Below are positions 8,977 to 18,857 of a stretch of 64,000 bases of DNA, in pieces. The notes under the pieces are model-generated. The model did not search any database and was not told where the DNA came from. It saw nothing but the letters and a program-made list of their open reading frames with translations. Each line of letters opens with the position of its first letter. The first letter of the stretch is position 1. The stretch spans positions 694,160 to 758,159 of the forward strand of contig NZ_JAGGRL010000001.1 of the NCBI RefSeq assembly GCF_018612915.1. Direction: 5' to 3'. The stretch comes from Stenotrophomonas sp. ISL-67. GTDB lineage: Bacteria > Pseudomonadota > Gammaproteobacteria > Xanthomonadales > Xanthomonadaceae. The translations under genes and the position numbers were made by a program.

Positions 8977-9834
8977 CTACCGCCCCGGGAAGGTCAACTC
9001 CGCCCGTACCGGGTAATGATCCGACGGCACCACGCCACCGGGCTTCTGGTCCAGGGTCTCAAACTGGTTCACACCGAAACCACGCACCAGGATCCAGTCG
9101 ATCTCCGCGGTGGGCGTGTCACTGAAGTTCTGGAAGGTCAGACGCGGGCCTTCGACTTCTTTTGCCAGCTTGCGTGCATCGCCCAAGGTGCGGGTGAATT
9201 CGGCATAGGTGCCGCTGCCCGGTTCGCTGTTGAAATCGCCGGTGACCACCACCGGGATGTCCTTCGGCAGCGCGGCCAGCCGCTGGGTGATCAGCTTGGC
9301 GCCCAGCACGCGACGCGGCTCGTCTTCATCGCGGTAGGGCAGGTGCGTGTTGTACAGGTAGAAGCGTTTGCCATCGGCATTACGCTGGAACAACGCCCAG
9401 GTGACCATGCGCGGCATCAGGTTGCCCCAGGTGATGCTGCCGGCCACCTCGGGGGTGTCGGACAACCAGAAGTTGCCCGATTCCACCACCTTCAATTGCG
9501 CGCTGTCGTAGAACACGCCCATGTGTTCCTCGTTGTCGCCCGGACCGCGCGGCTCTCCGAACCAGCGGTAGCCCGGCAGGTGCTGCACCAGGTAATCGGC
9601 CTGGTTGGTCTTCAGTTCCTGGGTACCGAACACCACCGGGTGCTGTGCCTTCAACAGTGCCACCATCGCATCGCGACGGTCCTCCCAGCGCTTGTTGGGT
9701 TCGGTATCCACCGGGGTGCGGACGTTGAATGACATCACCCGCAACGGCTCGGGGGCCTTGGCCAGGGCCGGGCCGAGCGGCAATGCCAATGCGATCAGGG
9801 CCAGCAGGGCCGGACGACGAAAAGCAGACAACAT
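8977..9834 (-). CDS. Exported endonuclease/exonuclease/phosphatase-family protein
   Basis: 285 aa; the ATG at 9834 follows a GGAGGG ribosome binding site. A signal peptide spans about residues 1-26 (hydrophobic core ALLALIALALPLGPALA, cleavage after ALA). The EEP metal-dependent fold is supported by MSFNVR, VFGTQEL (metal Glu), NTHLPYRDED, VVTGDFNSEPGS (catalytic Asp-x-Asn), AEIDWILV and the C-terminal SDHYPV (Asp-His pair). Substrates in this family include DNA, phospholipids and inositol phosphates, so a periplasmic or secreted phosphodiesterase is likely but the substrate is unknown. It is 112 bases downstream of the deaminase-like gene on the same strand. Confidence 0.8.
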   Translation of the reverse strand: MLSAFRRPALLALIALALPLGPALAKAPEPLRVMSFNVRTPVDTEPNKRWEDRRDAMVALLKAQHPVVFGTQELKTNQADYLVQHLPGYRWFGEPRGPGDNEEHMGVFYDSAQLKVVESGNFWLSDTPEVAGSITWGNLMPRMVTWALFQRNADGKRFYLYNTHLPYRDEDEPRRVLGAKLITQRLAALPKDIPVVVTGDFNSEPGSGTYAEFTRTLGDARKLAKEVEGPRLTFQNFSDTPTAEIDWILVRGFGVNQFETLDQKPGGVVPSDHYPVRAELTFPGR

Positions 9835-9946
9835 GGGAGTCCCTCCATTCCGTGAAATCGTTTGCAGAGGGTGCCATGGAATCGCCGGGCCTGGGTATGC
9901 GGAGGTTGGCGGCAGTGGCGGCACGCCGTACCGGGACGGGCGCCTG

Positions 9947-10705
9947 TCACGACAGACCCCGATCACGCCGCCACTGGTTGAAGAACGTGACCAGCCCAGG
10001 ATTCGGTGGGACGGGAACGACCGCAGGTGCCTGCAGCTCGATACCGCCGGAGAAGGAGGTTCCATAGTCCTCCAGGTAGCGCACGGAGAAGGTCTGCGCG
10101 TCCGGGAACCGTGCCCGCATCTGCGGGAGCACCACGCCCCCGCAAGAGAAGCAGGTACCCAGCACCGTGCGCAGCTTGAAGCTGACCACTTGGCGATGTT
10201 CGCCCATGCAACTGGCAATCAGCCGCTCGGAATCCACGCTGCGGTCGAACACCAGGGTGCGGGTATCGTCTGCGTGCCGAAGTACCGGCAGGCTGGTGAT
10301 CTCCGGCAGTGGAGCAACGCCTTGCATGGCCGCGCGGGCGTCGACGAAACGGGTGCCGTCGGGCAGTGCAGGGTTCGGGCGCAGATGGATGTTGCGCGCA
10401 CGTTTGCCGCCGGAAAGCGCGTAGTAGATGGTCCGGGTGCCGTCCGCATCCACTACCTCGGCAAACGCGAGGTTCGCTCCCTTGAGATGGTCCAGAATCG
10501 GCTTGCCGGCATCGGGCAGGGCCAGCGCCGCCGCATCGATGCCCGACCACGTGCCTTTGCCCCCGGTGGCGGGAAGCAGTGCATTCAGGATTTCGGCCAC
10601 CGAAGCGCGCTCCTCCTCTCCGGCGTTGCGCAGTGCCTGCCAGTCCGGAATGCGTTGCCGGGCGATGCTTACGAAGGTGCGCTGCTCGCGCTGGCCGGTC
10701 AGCAC
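9947..10705 (-). CDS. Deaminase-fold-like protein, candidate toxin module detached from the giant upstream ORF
   Basis: 252 aa from a GTG at 10705 that overlaps the stop of the 2326-aa gene as GTGCTGA. Motifs look like the zinc-dependent deaminase fold of polymorphic toxins: two beta-strands (about 78-100), D158-S-E160 at the start of a helix in place of the usual H/C-x-E, a strand leading to C185-F-S-C188, then helix GGVVLPQMRARFPDA and a strand. In toxin deaminases those residues bind zinc and shuttle a proton. No signal peptide is seen. The lack of a good ribosome binding site suggests coupling to, or a broken fusion with, the gene before it. The deaminase call is from motif order only; target (nucleotide, nucleic acid or protein) unknown. 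Confidence 0.6.
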   Translation of the reverse strand: MLTGQREQRTFVSIARQRIPDWQALRNAGEEERASVAEILNALLPATGGKGTWSGIDAAALALPDAGKPILDHLKGANLAFAEVVDADGTRTIYYALSGGKRARNIHLRPNPALPDGTRFVDARAAMQGVAPLPEITSLPVLRHADDTRTLVFDRSVDSERLIASCMGEHRQVVSFKLRTVLGTCFSCGGVVLPQMRARFPDAQTFSVRYLEDYGTSFSGGIELQAPAVVPVPPNPGLVTFFNQWRRDRGLS

Positions 10706-13700
10706 CTGTCCGCATAGGTGGTGAGCACGTCGGGGCGGCCCCGTTCGGCAAACGACGCCACGTAGGCTTCATATGTCGGGAAGCGCTCCGTCAGTTCGGG
10801 GCTCAGTGTCGGCTGGATATAACCGAACGCCAGTCGCGCGATGTTGTCGCGGTCCTGTTCCAGATAGGGACGCAGCAGGCGGACGCGGTACGCCTCCGAC
10901 GCGCGCAGGTACACGTTGATCGCAGCGTCATCGCGGCCCGGTTGCAGGCGGGTGAAATGCAGTTCAGCACCGGCATCGTCGGTGTCAGGCAGCGCTGCCC
11001 GGTAGATCACACCGTCATCGGGTTCGATGCACAGCCCGCGCAGGAACGGCGATTCCACCCGTATCGCGCGCAGGCGGCGGGCATCGGCGACCGCAGGTAG
11101 CAGCTCGCCCACGTCCACCACCGGCAGCACGTGTTGCAGTTGCGTCATGTGTTCGTTGGTTGGCGACCCGAGCAGGCCGAAGCGGGGTTCGTCCGCGAGC
11201 GTTGCCTCGAGCATGTCGGGGTACTCAACGTTGGTCGGCAGGTTCAGCGCCTCCAACTGCGCCGCCGCCATGGGAACGAGCTTGGGCGGCGCAGCGGTAC
11301 GCGGTGTCCACGAACAGATCCGGCCCTGGTGCACCATCAGGCGGAGCGGTAAGCCGCTGTCCGGGTCCACCTGCGCAAGGTCCAGGGTGAACTCACGGGT
11401 GGCAGCGGCGACGGCGTGGGCGCGCTGGTCGGGCAGGGCGTCGACGTCCAGCTCTTTCGCCGCGTCGGGGGTGAAACGCAGCCGCGATTGCAGCACGCAG
11501 GGCATCATCTCCAGCGAACGACGTGGCCGGCAACGCGGGGGAACCTCGCGCCATTGCCCGGCAGGCCCGCTGCCTTCCGGCGTGGCGATGCGTTCGAACG
11601 CATCGCCGGCGGCGTTGAGCCGGTAATGCTGGTCACGGATCACCACTTCCCACTCGTCGTGGCCGTGATCCAGGAACTGCGCGGGCGTATCGCCGATTGC
11701 GATCTGCACTCCGTCTTCGGTACGCGTGGCCGGAAGGGTGGGCGGCAGGTCATGTTCCAGCGTGAACGCGTCCAACGCCGGTCCATACGGCTGCCCGCTG
11801 TACAGGTCGTAGCGGTGCCACGCCGTGCCGCGCGCCATGGCCAGCACCGTGCTGCCGTCCCCCAGTCGCGCTTCGGCCAGCGAGGGGGTCAGCGCGCGCC
11901 GTTCCTGCAGTGCAGCGGTTGGCACGGCGCCGCTGACCACCGCGTGTTCCAGCGCCAATGCCGAGCGTTCCAGTTCCGGGCTGCTGCGCAGCACCTGCTT
12001 CAACCACGCCACGCCCTGCAAGGCGTTGTTCCAGGCATGGCTGCCGGCCCACCAGCTGCCCTTGGCCACGTCGCGCAGCGTGCCCACGCCGCCCTGCATC
12101 GCCAGCGATGTGCCCAGCGTCTGCAGCGCGCCGCCCGCTTCGGCAGCGATCGACTGGATGCTGCGCTCGCCGGCGGTGCGCACGATGCGCACCGTATCGG
12201 CGAAGAATCCGCCCAGCGGCATGAGCATGGAAGCGCCGTCCATCGCGCAGCCGGCCATCGCACTGGCGGAGAAATCACCCGCCTGCATTTCTTCGACACA
12301 TTGGTAGAGGGGCACGAGGAACTCAGCCGCTGAATTCAGTGCGTGCAGCTCGCGCTGATGGCGTTGCTCAAGACCGGTGAGATGGCCAAGTTCGTCCACG
12401 CGTGCCTGCTCAAACCGCGTTTTCCACAGGTGCGCGGCGGCAGCAGAGGAAACGGCCTTGAACGTGTGCCTGCCATGGCCGGTAACCGTTGCGCTGTATG
12501 GCGTCAGCGTCAATCCGTCCAACGGGGTGAGCTGGTTGCCATCGCGTTGGCGCTGGACCGTGCCGCTGAACAACCCTTCGACGTCCACCAGATTGCCCAG
12601 TGCGCGGTCCTGCCACACCCGCCGTGCCACACCGGCCTGTGGAATGATTTCGAAGTACACCGGCTCGGCGCCGGGCGCTGTCGGCGTGCAACGCAGCAGC
12701 AGGCCCTGATCGGCCTGCCGCTCGTCGCAGCTCACGCGCAACGGCGTACATCCGGAGGCTTCGACCAGCTGCCGGTCGGCCGACGGCAGTCCATCCAGCG
12801 CCGTGCCGATCAGGCCGGCCAGTCCTGCTTCCACGGTGTGCTGCCAGACGTCTGATGCGGTGTCGAAACGGGTGGCGGTGGTCGGTCCGTTGGTCGACAC
12901 CCAGGCGTCGGCCACCACCAGCGCCTGCAGCGTGTCGTCATGGGTGACCAGTTCGCGTTCGACTGGATCGTCAGCCCCGCCACCGCCACCGCCACCGCCT
13001 GCGGCGCCCGGCTTGGCCAATTCATACATATGCTGCTCGAATGCGACCAGGCGCGAGGGCTCGACGCCATGGCGTGCCAGGTAGGCTTCGCCAATGTCGG
13101 CCGGGCGCTGCGACCACAGGGCCGGATCCACGCCGGCCTCGCGCAGGGTCTGCGCGGCGATGTCCATGCGTCGCGGCGGCGGGCTGGCCAGTTGCTGTAC
13201 GTGAAGCGCGTGCGCGCCCTGGTCGGCCTGCAACCCATCCAGCGCGTCACCCAGTTGCTGCCCGGTTGCCGCGTCGATCCGGGTAATGTTGGCGCCGTCG
13301 GCGTGCGCGGCCGCATAGGCCAGCGCCGCAGGCGCAAGCGCGCCGGCCCAGGCCGCATGCAGGTCATCGTGCTCACCGGGCGTGCCTGCGGGCATCGCCA
13401 GTTGCGCGGGCAGCGCGCAGACCGCATCGAAGCCCACGCGGCTGCAGGCCCCCGGCTGCATGGTATCCAGCAGCGTTGCGCCGTGTCGCAATGCCACGCT
13501 CTGCAGCGAGCGACCATACGTGAGCCAGTCCGGAATACCGTCCACCAACAATGCCGGTTGGTCCAGCTCGCTGACCAGCAGCCAGTACAACACACCTAAC
13601 GCTGCCGGCGAGGCATCGCCATTGGCGTCCAGCACGGTGGCGCGCAGTTCGTGGGCAAGCTGGATGAAGGGAACATCCACGACCTCGGGCGCGGCAAAGC

Positions 13701-16700
13701 GTTGACGCAGTGCGTCGATCCGCGCACGGCCGATGTAGCGCTCCAGCATTAGCTGCGCAAGCAGCGTCTGCGCACCGCGCGCCGAGACGTCCTGGCTGCC
13801 ATCTCCGCCGACCCAGCCCGCCCCGGCCAGCAGCGGCCGGCATACTTCCGCGAACTGCCGGGTGCGCGCCATCAGGGCCCAGGCATCGGGAGCGGTCAGG
13901 GGCTCTGCATCGCTGCCATCGCGCGCATCCGGGTGCAGCAGCGACAGGCCGAACTGCTCAAGCAGGTCATCCAGCACGGGCAACTGGGCGGGGTCGGGGC
14001 GGGTGGCACGGGGGCGGGTTGGTGCCGCGAGCCGATCCAACGCGTCCAGCACCGGATCCTCCGCAGTCTGCGCGTCCACGTCACGTGCGCGGTCCAGCAA
14101 CAAGGGGAAGGCCAATGATGCGCGCGGTAGCGGCGCCGTGCGCACCGCAGGGGGCAGCAGCGCTGCGCCGAATGCAAGCGCTTCATCGATGGTCAGTGCC
14201 GGATGCAGCAGGCGCAGGTCGATCGCCAGTGACAGGACCGGTGCGCCGTCCGCAGCGGGGTCGCTCGCCACTCCGATGGCCTCGCCAGGTGCTGCCAGCT
14301 GCACCTCGGCCGACGCGCTGAGCAGGGCGGCGCAGGTGCTCGCCGACAGCGGTGCGTCGCGATCCAGGCGCGAGCCGGCGCTGCGGCCGGCCACCGAACG
14401 CTGCAGGTGCCGCCATACCGTCTGTTGTGCGTCGGTGCTGGCGCACCACCGGTCCAGCGCCTGCGGCGCCTTCATGATCCGCGTCCACAGCGTTGGCATG
14501 TTCGGCGAAGGGCGGGTGTCCGCGGTGGCGGCAAGGGCATGTTGGACGGCATGGACCACGCTTTCCCGGTTGCTGCGCATGCCTGGCGCGCGCCAAAGCG
14601 CCGCCAGCGCGCTGTCAGGCAGCAGGGTCAGCCATTCGTCCGGCGACAGGTGCCAGGTTGACCCGCGCAGGAATCCCTCGCGCCAGCGTCCAAACGCCTC
14701 TGCGCCAGGCGCCGCCGCCAGCTGCCGGAAAAAGCCGTGGACCAGTTCGGGGGTGACCTCGTCCATGCCGATGTCCAGTGTCTGCGCCACCAGTTGGTGG
14801 CTGTCGCGCCCCCGTTGCAGCCGCAGCAGGTCGCACGCCTGCTGTTGCGGGTCGGCGGCAATCCGGTCGCGACCCAGCAGCTGGCGCAGCACGGCGGTGG
14901 GCAAGGACAGGGTGACGGTCATGGGCCGCAGCAGTGGGCGGACGCGTTCCGGATTGTTCGCCAGGTCCAGCGCGTCCAACCGGGCCAGGGCGCTGGACGC
15001 ACGGGCGCCGCCGGTCCAGGCGAAGAAGCCGGAAAAGGCCGGGTAGGCCAGCGGGTACCACGGGTCGGCCTGGGCCATGGGCAGGTCCAGGCCCGCATAG
15101 AGCTGCAGCACCGGCGCGATCAGCGCGCCGGTGAGCACGCGCAGGTCATTGCGGCGAGGATCGATCACGGACTGCAGCGGGGGTTCCAGGTCTTCATAAC
15201 GGGCCAACGAGGCGGCAATGTGGTGGAACAGCGCGCCCAGTTCGGTGACCCAGTGCGTGCCGGCCGCGGCGGCCTTGTGCTCCAGGTGGTCGCGCCAGTC
15301 GGCCGTGGTCGGTGGCTTGCCGCGCCAGTCCCAGCCTGCGCCGAAGCGCAGTTCATCCACGTGGCGACGCAGTGTGACCAGCAGGTCGGCGAGCAGGGTG
15401 TCGGCGCGGTCGAGCCGCTGGAATTCGGTTTCGTCGAGCAGTGCAGGTTGCGCGTGGACCAGCCAGGCACGCATCTCGTCTACGCCGGCGCCATGCGGCA
15501 GCGGCCAGCCGTAGTCCTGGTGCATGCGCGTGCGGTGCGCCAGCAGCTGCGCCAGCAGCTGCGCCTCGGTCATCGGTGTTGCCAACCGCCCGGCAACGGT
15601 GTCGGTGTTCCAGGCCAGCGCATCGAAATGCGCCTGTGCCGAACCGAGCGCAGTGGCGTCCTGCGCCTGCACGTAGGCGACTGCAGCGCGGCCGATCCGG
15701 GCCAGGCCGTGCATGGCCCGGCGTTCGCCCGTGGGAGGCGCGTGGCGGGTAAGCAGCTCCAACATGCGGGTGAATGCATAGGCGTGCGCGATGGCACCTC
15801 CATCGGCCAGGCTGCGCCGTGCACCTTCGGGCAGCATCGGAAGCTGCAGCAGCGAGGCGTACAACGCGCGTGCCGGTGCCGAGTGGAAGAAAGCGGCCAG
15901 CGTATCCGGACCGGGTGCGCGGTGTTGCAGGTCCAGCCCGGCCTGGGCAAAGGCGTCGGTCACGGCCGCGTGCAGGCCGGTGACGGTACGCGGTACCTGC
16001 CAGTCCAACGTGTCCCACCAGTCGCCGGGATCGAGGCGGTTGATCAGCGATGCCAGCACGCCCAACGGCAGGCGGCCGTGGACAGGGATCATGTCCTGCG
16101 CGGCGGCGCCGTTGAACAGCGCCGGCGCGGCGGAGGCAGCCGCAAGCGGCGCGCCCAGGTCGGTCAGCGCGCCTGCATCGGCGTGCGGGGTGACCCCGCC
16201 AGGGGGCAGCGGTGATGACGGAGCGTGCCGGCTGGGTATGGCCTGCAACGCCAACCGTGCGTCTTCGCATGGCGCGGCGCGGATCGCTTCGGGTACCGCC
16301 AGCGTGGGCTCGACGGGTTGGCGGTTTAGAAACGCGCCGATGGCTTCCACCTGTTCGCGCAACATGCCCGGTACGTTGTGCCGCGCTTCCCAGCACTGAC
16401 CGGGCAGCGCCAAGGCGGTGCCCGGTCGCTGGCGGCCGGTCAGGGCGCTTCCGTCCTGCGCGAACGGCGCGTCACCCACCAAACCCACCAATGGCGTGCA
16501 GACCACCACGTTCACGGGAGCCACCCACGAACCGCTGCGTGCATGCGGCGCGGCGACGTTGGCAATGGCTTCGGGCGACGGGAGGGTCTTGCTGCCAAGC
16601 AACGATGCGCTCTTTGCGACCGCGAAGCCGAGATCGAAACCTGTCCGCACGCACTGCGGCACCTGCCACGGAACACTCAGCAGGCTGACCAGGGTACGCG

Positions 16701-17679
16701 CGGCGCTGTCGTAGCGCCCTAACGGTTGCATGGGTTGGGCGGTGTCGAGGCTGGCCTGGTGCGCCACTTCCAGCACACGCATGGCCAGAGTCGGGGGGAC
16801 ATGCCGGGCAGGCGACACGCGCGGGGCCCCTGTCCTGGACGGCTCACCCGCCGGGTGCTGCTGCATCGCGATGAGCCGTGCGTGGATCGCTGCAATGGTC
16901 GTGGAATCCGAGTCGCGGAAAAGCGCGTCGGTCAGGCCGGCACGCGGATCGAGAAGGCCGGCATCGCATTGCTCGTGTTGGCGTATGCATCGCAGTGCGC
17001 GCCGCAGCGTCCGCGCAGACGCAGTGGGCGCCAACTGTGCCAGCTGCACCGCCATCGATGCGTGGCGTGCCTGGGTATCCTGGCCGCCATGCTGCGCGCG
17101 CTGGTGCTGGCGTGCCAGCTGACGGGCATCTACTTCGCCCTGACGGTCACGCTGTCCGGCAAGCTGCCGCTGCCACGCGGAAGGCGTCACCTCCAGCGGC
17201 CGATACAGCGCATCGCGCAGGCGCTGCAGCAGCGGATCGCGCTCGGCGGTAGCGGCGTTCAAGCGCGGCCGCTCGGCAAGGCATTCGACCTCCCACTGTG
17301 CCTGCGGCAGGCGCAGCGCGTACAGCAGCACGCACCGCCACGCGGCGGCCTCGTCGTCGCTGCAGGCGGGCAGCGCGCAGCACGCGGCCAGCCACTCCGA
17401 CAGTGCGGCGCCCAGCGGTGTACCCGGCAATCCGCCGTCGAGCAGGGCATGCAGCAGTGCGGTGTCGATCGGTCCCTGGGCAAGGGCATCGGCCAGTTCG
17501 ACCAGCTGCGCGCGGGGTACACCGATCAGCGGCACGTGCAGTGCGGGCAGCGCCTGCGCGCGATTGTGCACCTGCTCCGGCGTCGCCGCCGACGGCAGGT
17601 GTTCCGATGCGGCAACGGGGGTAAGCAGTGAGGCAATGGTGGGAGCGGGCAGGGCGTGGCAGCGGGGCATCATCGGCAC
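10699..17679 (-). CDS. Giant 2326-aa protein, toxin/effector-like, unrecognised
   Basis: 2326 aa from the GTG at 17679; ATGs at 17673 and 17670 are alternatives, and no start has a convincing ribosome binding site. There is no signal peptide. The first ~1550 residues are Ala/Leu-rich and largely helical. A Gly tract near residues 1555-1565 acts as a linker. A C-terminal ~760-residue part follows, containing a hydrophobic helical stretch near 1810-1900 (GASMLMPLGGFFADTVRIV) and beta-rich segments such as EVVIRDQHYRLNAAGD. Size, linker, internal hydrophobic region and a toxin-like module directly downstream resemble large Pseudomonas dermonecrotic-type proteins (DUF6543-like). That comparison is from memory of architecture and is weak. 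No secretion signal can be named. Confidence 0.7.
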   Translation of the reverse strand: MPMMPRCHALPAPTIASLLTPVAASEHLPSAATPEQVHNRAQALPALHVPLIGVPRAQLVELADALAQGPIDTALLHALLDGGLPGTPLGAALSEWLAACCALPACSDDEAAAWRCVLLYALRLPQAQWEVECLAERPRLNAATAERDPLLQRLRDALYRPLEVTPSAWQRQLAGQRDRQGEVDARQLARQHQRAQHGGQDTQARHASMAVQLAQLAPTASARTLRRALRCIRQHEQCDAGLLDPRAGLTDALFRDSDSTTIAAIHARLIAMQQHPAGEPSRTGAPRVSPARHVPPTLAMRVLEVAHQASLDTAQPMQPLGRYDSAARTLVSLLSVPWQVPQCVRTGFDLGFAVAKSASLLGSKTLPSPEAIANVAAPHARSGSWVAPVNVVVCTPLVGLVGDAPFAQDGSALTGRQRPGTALALPGQCWEARHNVPGMLREQVEAIGAFLNRQPVEPTLAVPEAIRAAPCEDARLALQAIPSRHAPSSPLPPGGVTPHADAGALTDLGAPLAAASAAPALFNGAAAQDMIPVHGRLPLGVLASLINRLDPGDWWDTLDWQVPRTVTGLHAAVTDAFAQAGLDLQHRAPGPDTLAAFFHSAPARALYASLLQLPMLPEGARRSLADGGAIAHAYAFTRMLELLTRHAPPTGERRAMHGLARIGRAAVAYVQAQDATALGSAQAHFDALAWNTDTVAGRLATPMTEAQLLAQLLAHRTRMHQDYGWPLPHGAGVDEMRAWLVHAQPALLDETEFQRLDRADTLLADLLVTLRRHVDELRFGAGWDWRGKPPTTADWRDHLEHKAAAAGTHWVTELGALFHHIAASLARYEDLEPPLQSVIDPRRNDLRVLTGALIAPVLQLYAGLDLPMAQADPWYPLAYPAFSGFFAWTGGARASSALARLDALDLANNPERVRPLLRPMTVTLSLPTAVLRQLLGRDRIAADPQQQACDLLRLQRGRDSHQLVAQTLDIGMDEVTPELVHGFFRQLAAAPGAEAFGRWREGFLRGSTWHLSPDEWLTLLPDSALAALWRAPGMRSNRESVVHAVQHALAATADTRPSPNMPTLWTRIMKAPQALDRWCASTDAQQTVWRHLQRSVAGRSAGSRLDRDAPLSASTCAALLSASAEVQLAAPGEAIGVASDPAADGAPVLSLAIDLRLLHPALTIDEALAFGAALLPPAVRTAPLPRASLAFPLLLDRARDVDAQTAEDPVLDALDRLAAPTRPRATRPDPAQLPVLDDLLEQFGLSLLHPDARDGSDAEPLTAPDAWALMARTRQFAEVCRPLLAGAGWVGGDGSQDVSARGAQTLLAQLMLERYIGRARIDALRQRFAAPEVVDVPFIQLAHELRATVLDANGDASPAALGVLYWLLVSELDQPALLVDGIPDWLTYGRSLQSVALRHGATLLDTMQPGACSRVGFDAVCALPAQLAMPAGTPGEHDDLHAAWAGALAPAALAYAAAHADGANITRIDAATGQQLGDALDGLQADQGAHALHVQQLASPPPRRMDIAAQTLREAGVDPALWSQRPADIGEAYLARHGVEPSRLVAFEQHMYELAKPGAAGGGGGGGGADDPVERELVTHDDTLQALVVADAWVSTNGPTTATRFDTASDVWQHTVEAGLAGLIGTALDGLPSADRQLVEASGCTPLRVSCDERQADQGLLLRCTPTAPGAEPVYFEIIPQAGVARRVWQDRALGNLVDVEGLFSGTVQRQRDGNQLTPLDGLTLTPYSATVTGHGRHTFKAVSSAAAAHLWKTRFEQARVDELGHLTGLEQRHQRELHALNSAAEFLVPLYQCVEEMQAGDFSASAMAGCAMDGASMLMPLGGFFADTVRIVRTAGERSIQSIAAEAGGALQTLGTSLAMQGGVGTLRDVAKGSWWAGSHAWNNALQGVAWLKQVLRSSPELERSALALEHAVVSGAVPTAALQERRALTPSLAEARLGDGSTVLAMARGTAWHRYDLYSGQPYGPALDAFTLEHDLPPTLPATRTEDGVQIAIGDTPAQFLDHGHDEWEVVIRDQHYRLNAAGDAFERIATPEGSGPAGQWREVPPRCRPRRSLEMMPCVLQSRLRFTPDAAKELDVDALPDQRAHAVAAATREFTLDLAQVDPDSGLPLRLMVHQGRICSWTPRTAAPPKLVPMAAAQLEALNLPTNVEYPDMLEATLADEPRFGLLGSPTNEHMTQLQHVLPVVDVGELLPAVADARRLRAIRVESPFLRGLCIEPDDGVIYRAALPDTDDAGAELHFTRLQPGRDDAAINVYLRASEAYRVRLLRPYLEQDRDNIARLAFGYIQPTLSPELTERFPTYEAYVASFAERGRPDVLTTYADRC

Positions 17680-17914
17680 AGGCAGGCAATCGCGGCAGGC
17701 GCCGGGGGGCGCGGAAGGGCGCCGATCCTACGCATGGGCTGCGGCGCTGCAATCGACTACGCCAATGGGACCTGACTGAAACAGTGACGAAGCACATCGA
17801 AATCATTGCACCACGCGGAATACGGGGGTGTGATCGGCGGGCAGGCGTGGGAGCGATGCGCTGTCGGTATCGGAATCCTTGTACCCGCCGCCGATCAACG
17901 GATGCCGGCGACGG

Positions 17915-18712
17915 TCAAGCGGTTTCGGCAAACAACGCATTCAACTGTGCGTAGCCGGGCGCGTCGGCCGGGACCGCCAGTGTGTCGTTGAGCATTGCAT
18001 CCATGGCCCCGGTCATCGCCGTCCAGGTGATGGCCGACAGCGCCGGGCCCGCGCTCAATCGGCGCACACCCGCCTGGGCCAGGGCGGAGTGGGCTGCCAT
18101 GCCGGGCAACCACATCGCGTTGAGTGGAAGCGCGATATCGCCGGCGATGGCGGCCATGTCGTCGAGCTGCGAGACCCCGGGGACGAAGGCACCTTCGGCG
18201 CCGGCACGGGCATAGTCCTGCATGCGCGCCACGCTCATGTGCACCGCTTCAGCTCCCTGCGCCAGACCGCGCAGGTACACATCGGTGCGGGCATTGATGA
18301 ACAGTGGAGTGCCCGCCAACGCTGTGCGGATCGCCTCGAGTTTCGCGACAAGCAGGGCCGGCGTGCCCGCCCCGTCCTCGATGTTGATACCCGCCACACC
18401 CAGTGCGGTCAGTTTCACCACCAGCCCGGCGACCCGCTGCGGGTCGTCACTGTAGCCGTCTTCGATATCCACGGTCACCGGCACGGTCGCAATGCGCACA
18501 ATCTCGGTAATCCGCTGCAACAGCGCGGCCTGCGGCAAGGCGCCGCCGTCGGGATACCCACACGACCAGGCCATGGCCGCGCTGGTGGTGGCGATGGCCT
18601 GCGCGCCCCGTTGCTGGGCGAGGGCGGCGCCACCGGCATCCCAGACGTTGGGGAGTATGAACAGTGAGGGGTTGCGGTGCAGTTCCGAAAAGCGCGGGTA
18701 CTGGGCATTCAT
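17915..18712 (-). CDS. Isocitrate lyase/phosphoenolpyruvate mutase family protein
   Basis: 265 aa; the ATG at 18712 follows an AGGAG site. It is a TIM-barrel enzyme of the PEP mutase/isocitrate lyase superfamily: LPNVWDAGGA near the N-terminus, metal-binding VTVDIEDGYSDD, GINIEDGAG and FINARTDVYL. The KKCGH loop of true isocitrate lyase is absent, so it is more likely a carbon-carbon or phosphorus-carbon lyase/hydrolase such as an oxaloacetate or 2-methylisocitrate-type enzyme. It stands alone, divergent from the small gene at 18858. The 235 bases between it and the giant gene hold nothing I can identify. Confidence 0.8.
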   Translation of the reverse strand: MNAQYPRFSELHRNPSLFILPNVWDAGGAALAQQRGAQAIATTSAAMAWSCGYPDGGALPQAALLQRITEIVRIATVPVTVDIEDGYSDDPQRVAGLVVKLTALGVAGINIEDGAGTPALLVAKLEAIRTALAGTPLFINARTDVYLRGLAQGAEAVHMSVARMQDYARAGAEGAFVPGVSQLDDMAAIAGDIALPLNAMWLPGMAAHSALAQAGVRRLSAGPALSAITWTAMTGAMDAMLNDTLAVPADAPGYAQLNALFAETA

Positions 18713-18857
18713 GGCAGGTGCTCCTGGCGGGAATCCGAAGTCTGCACCTGGAGAAGGCAGCGCGCTCGCTGTTTTCGGACAGCATCCCCCCGGATGCGCT
18801 GGACCGGGGGGAACCCGGTTACTCTGGTCGATTCCACGCGCAACGCAGGGCCCCCTC

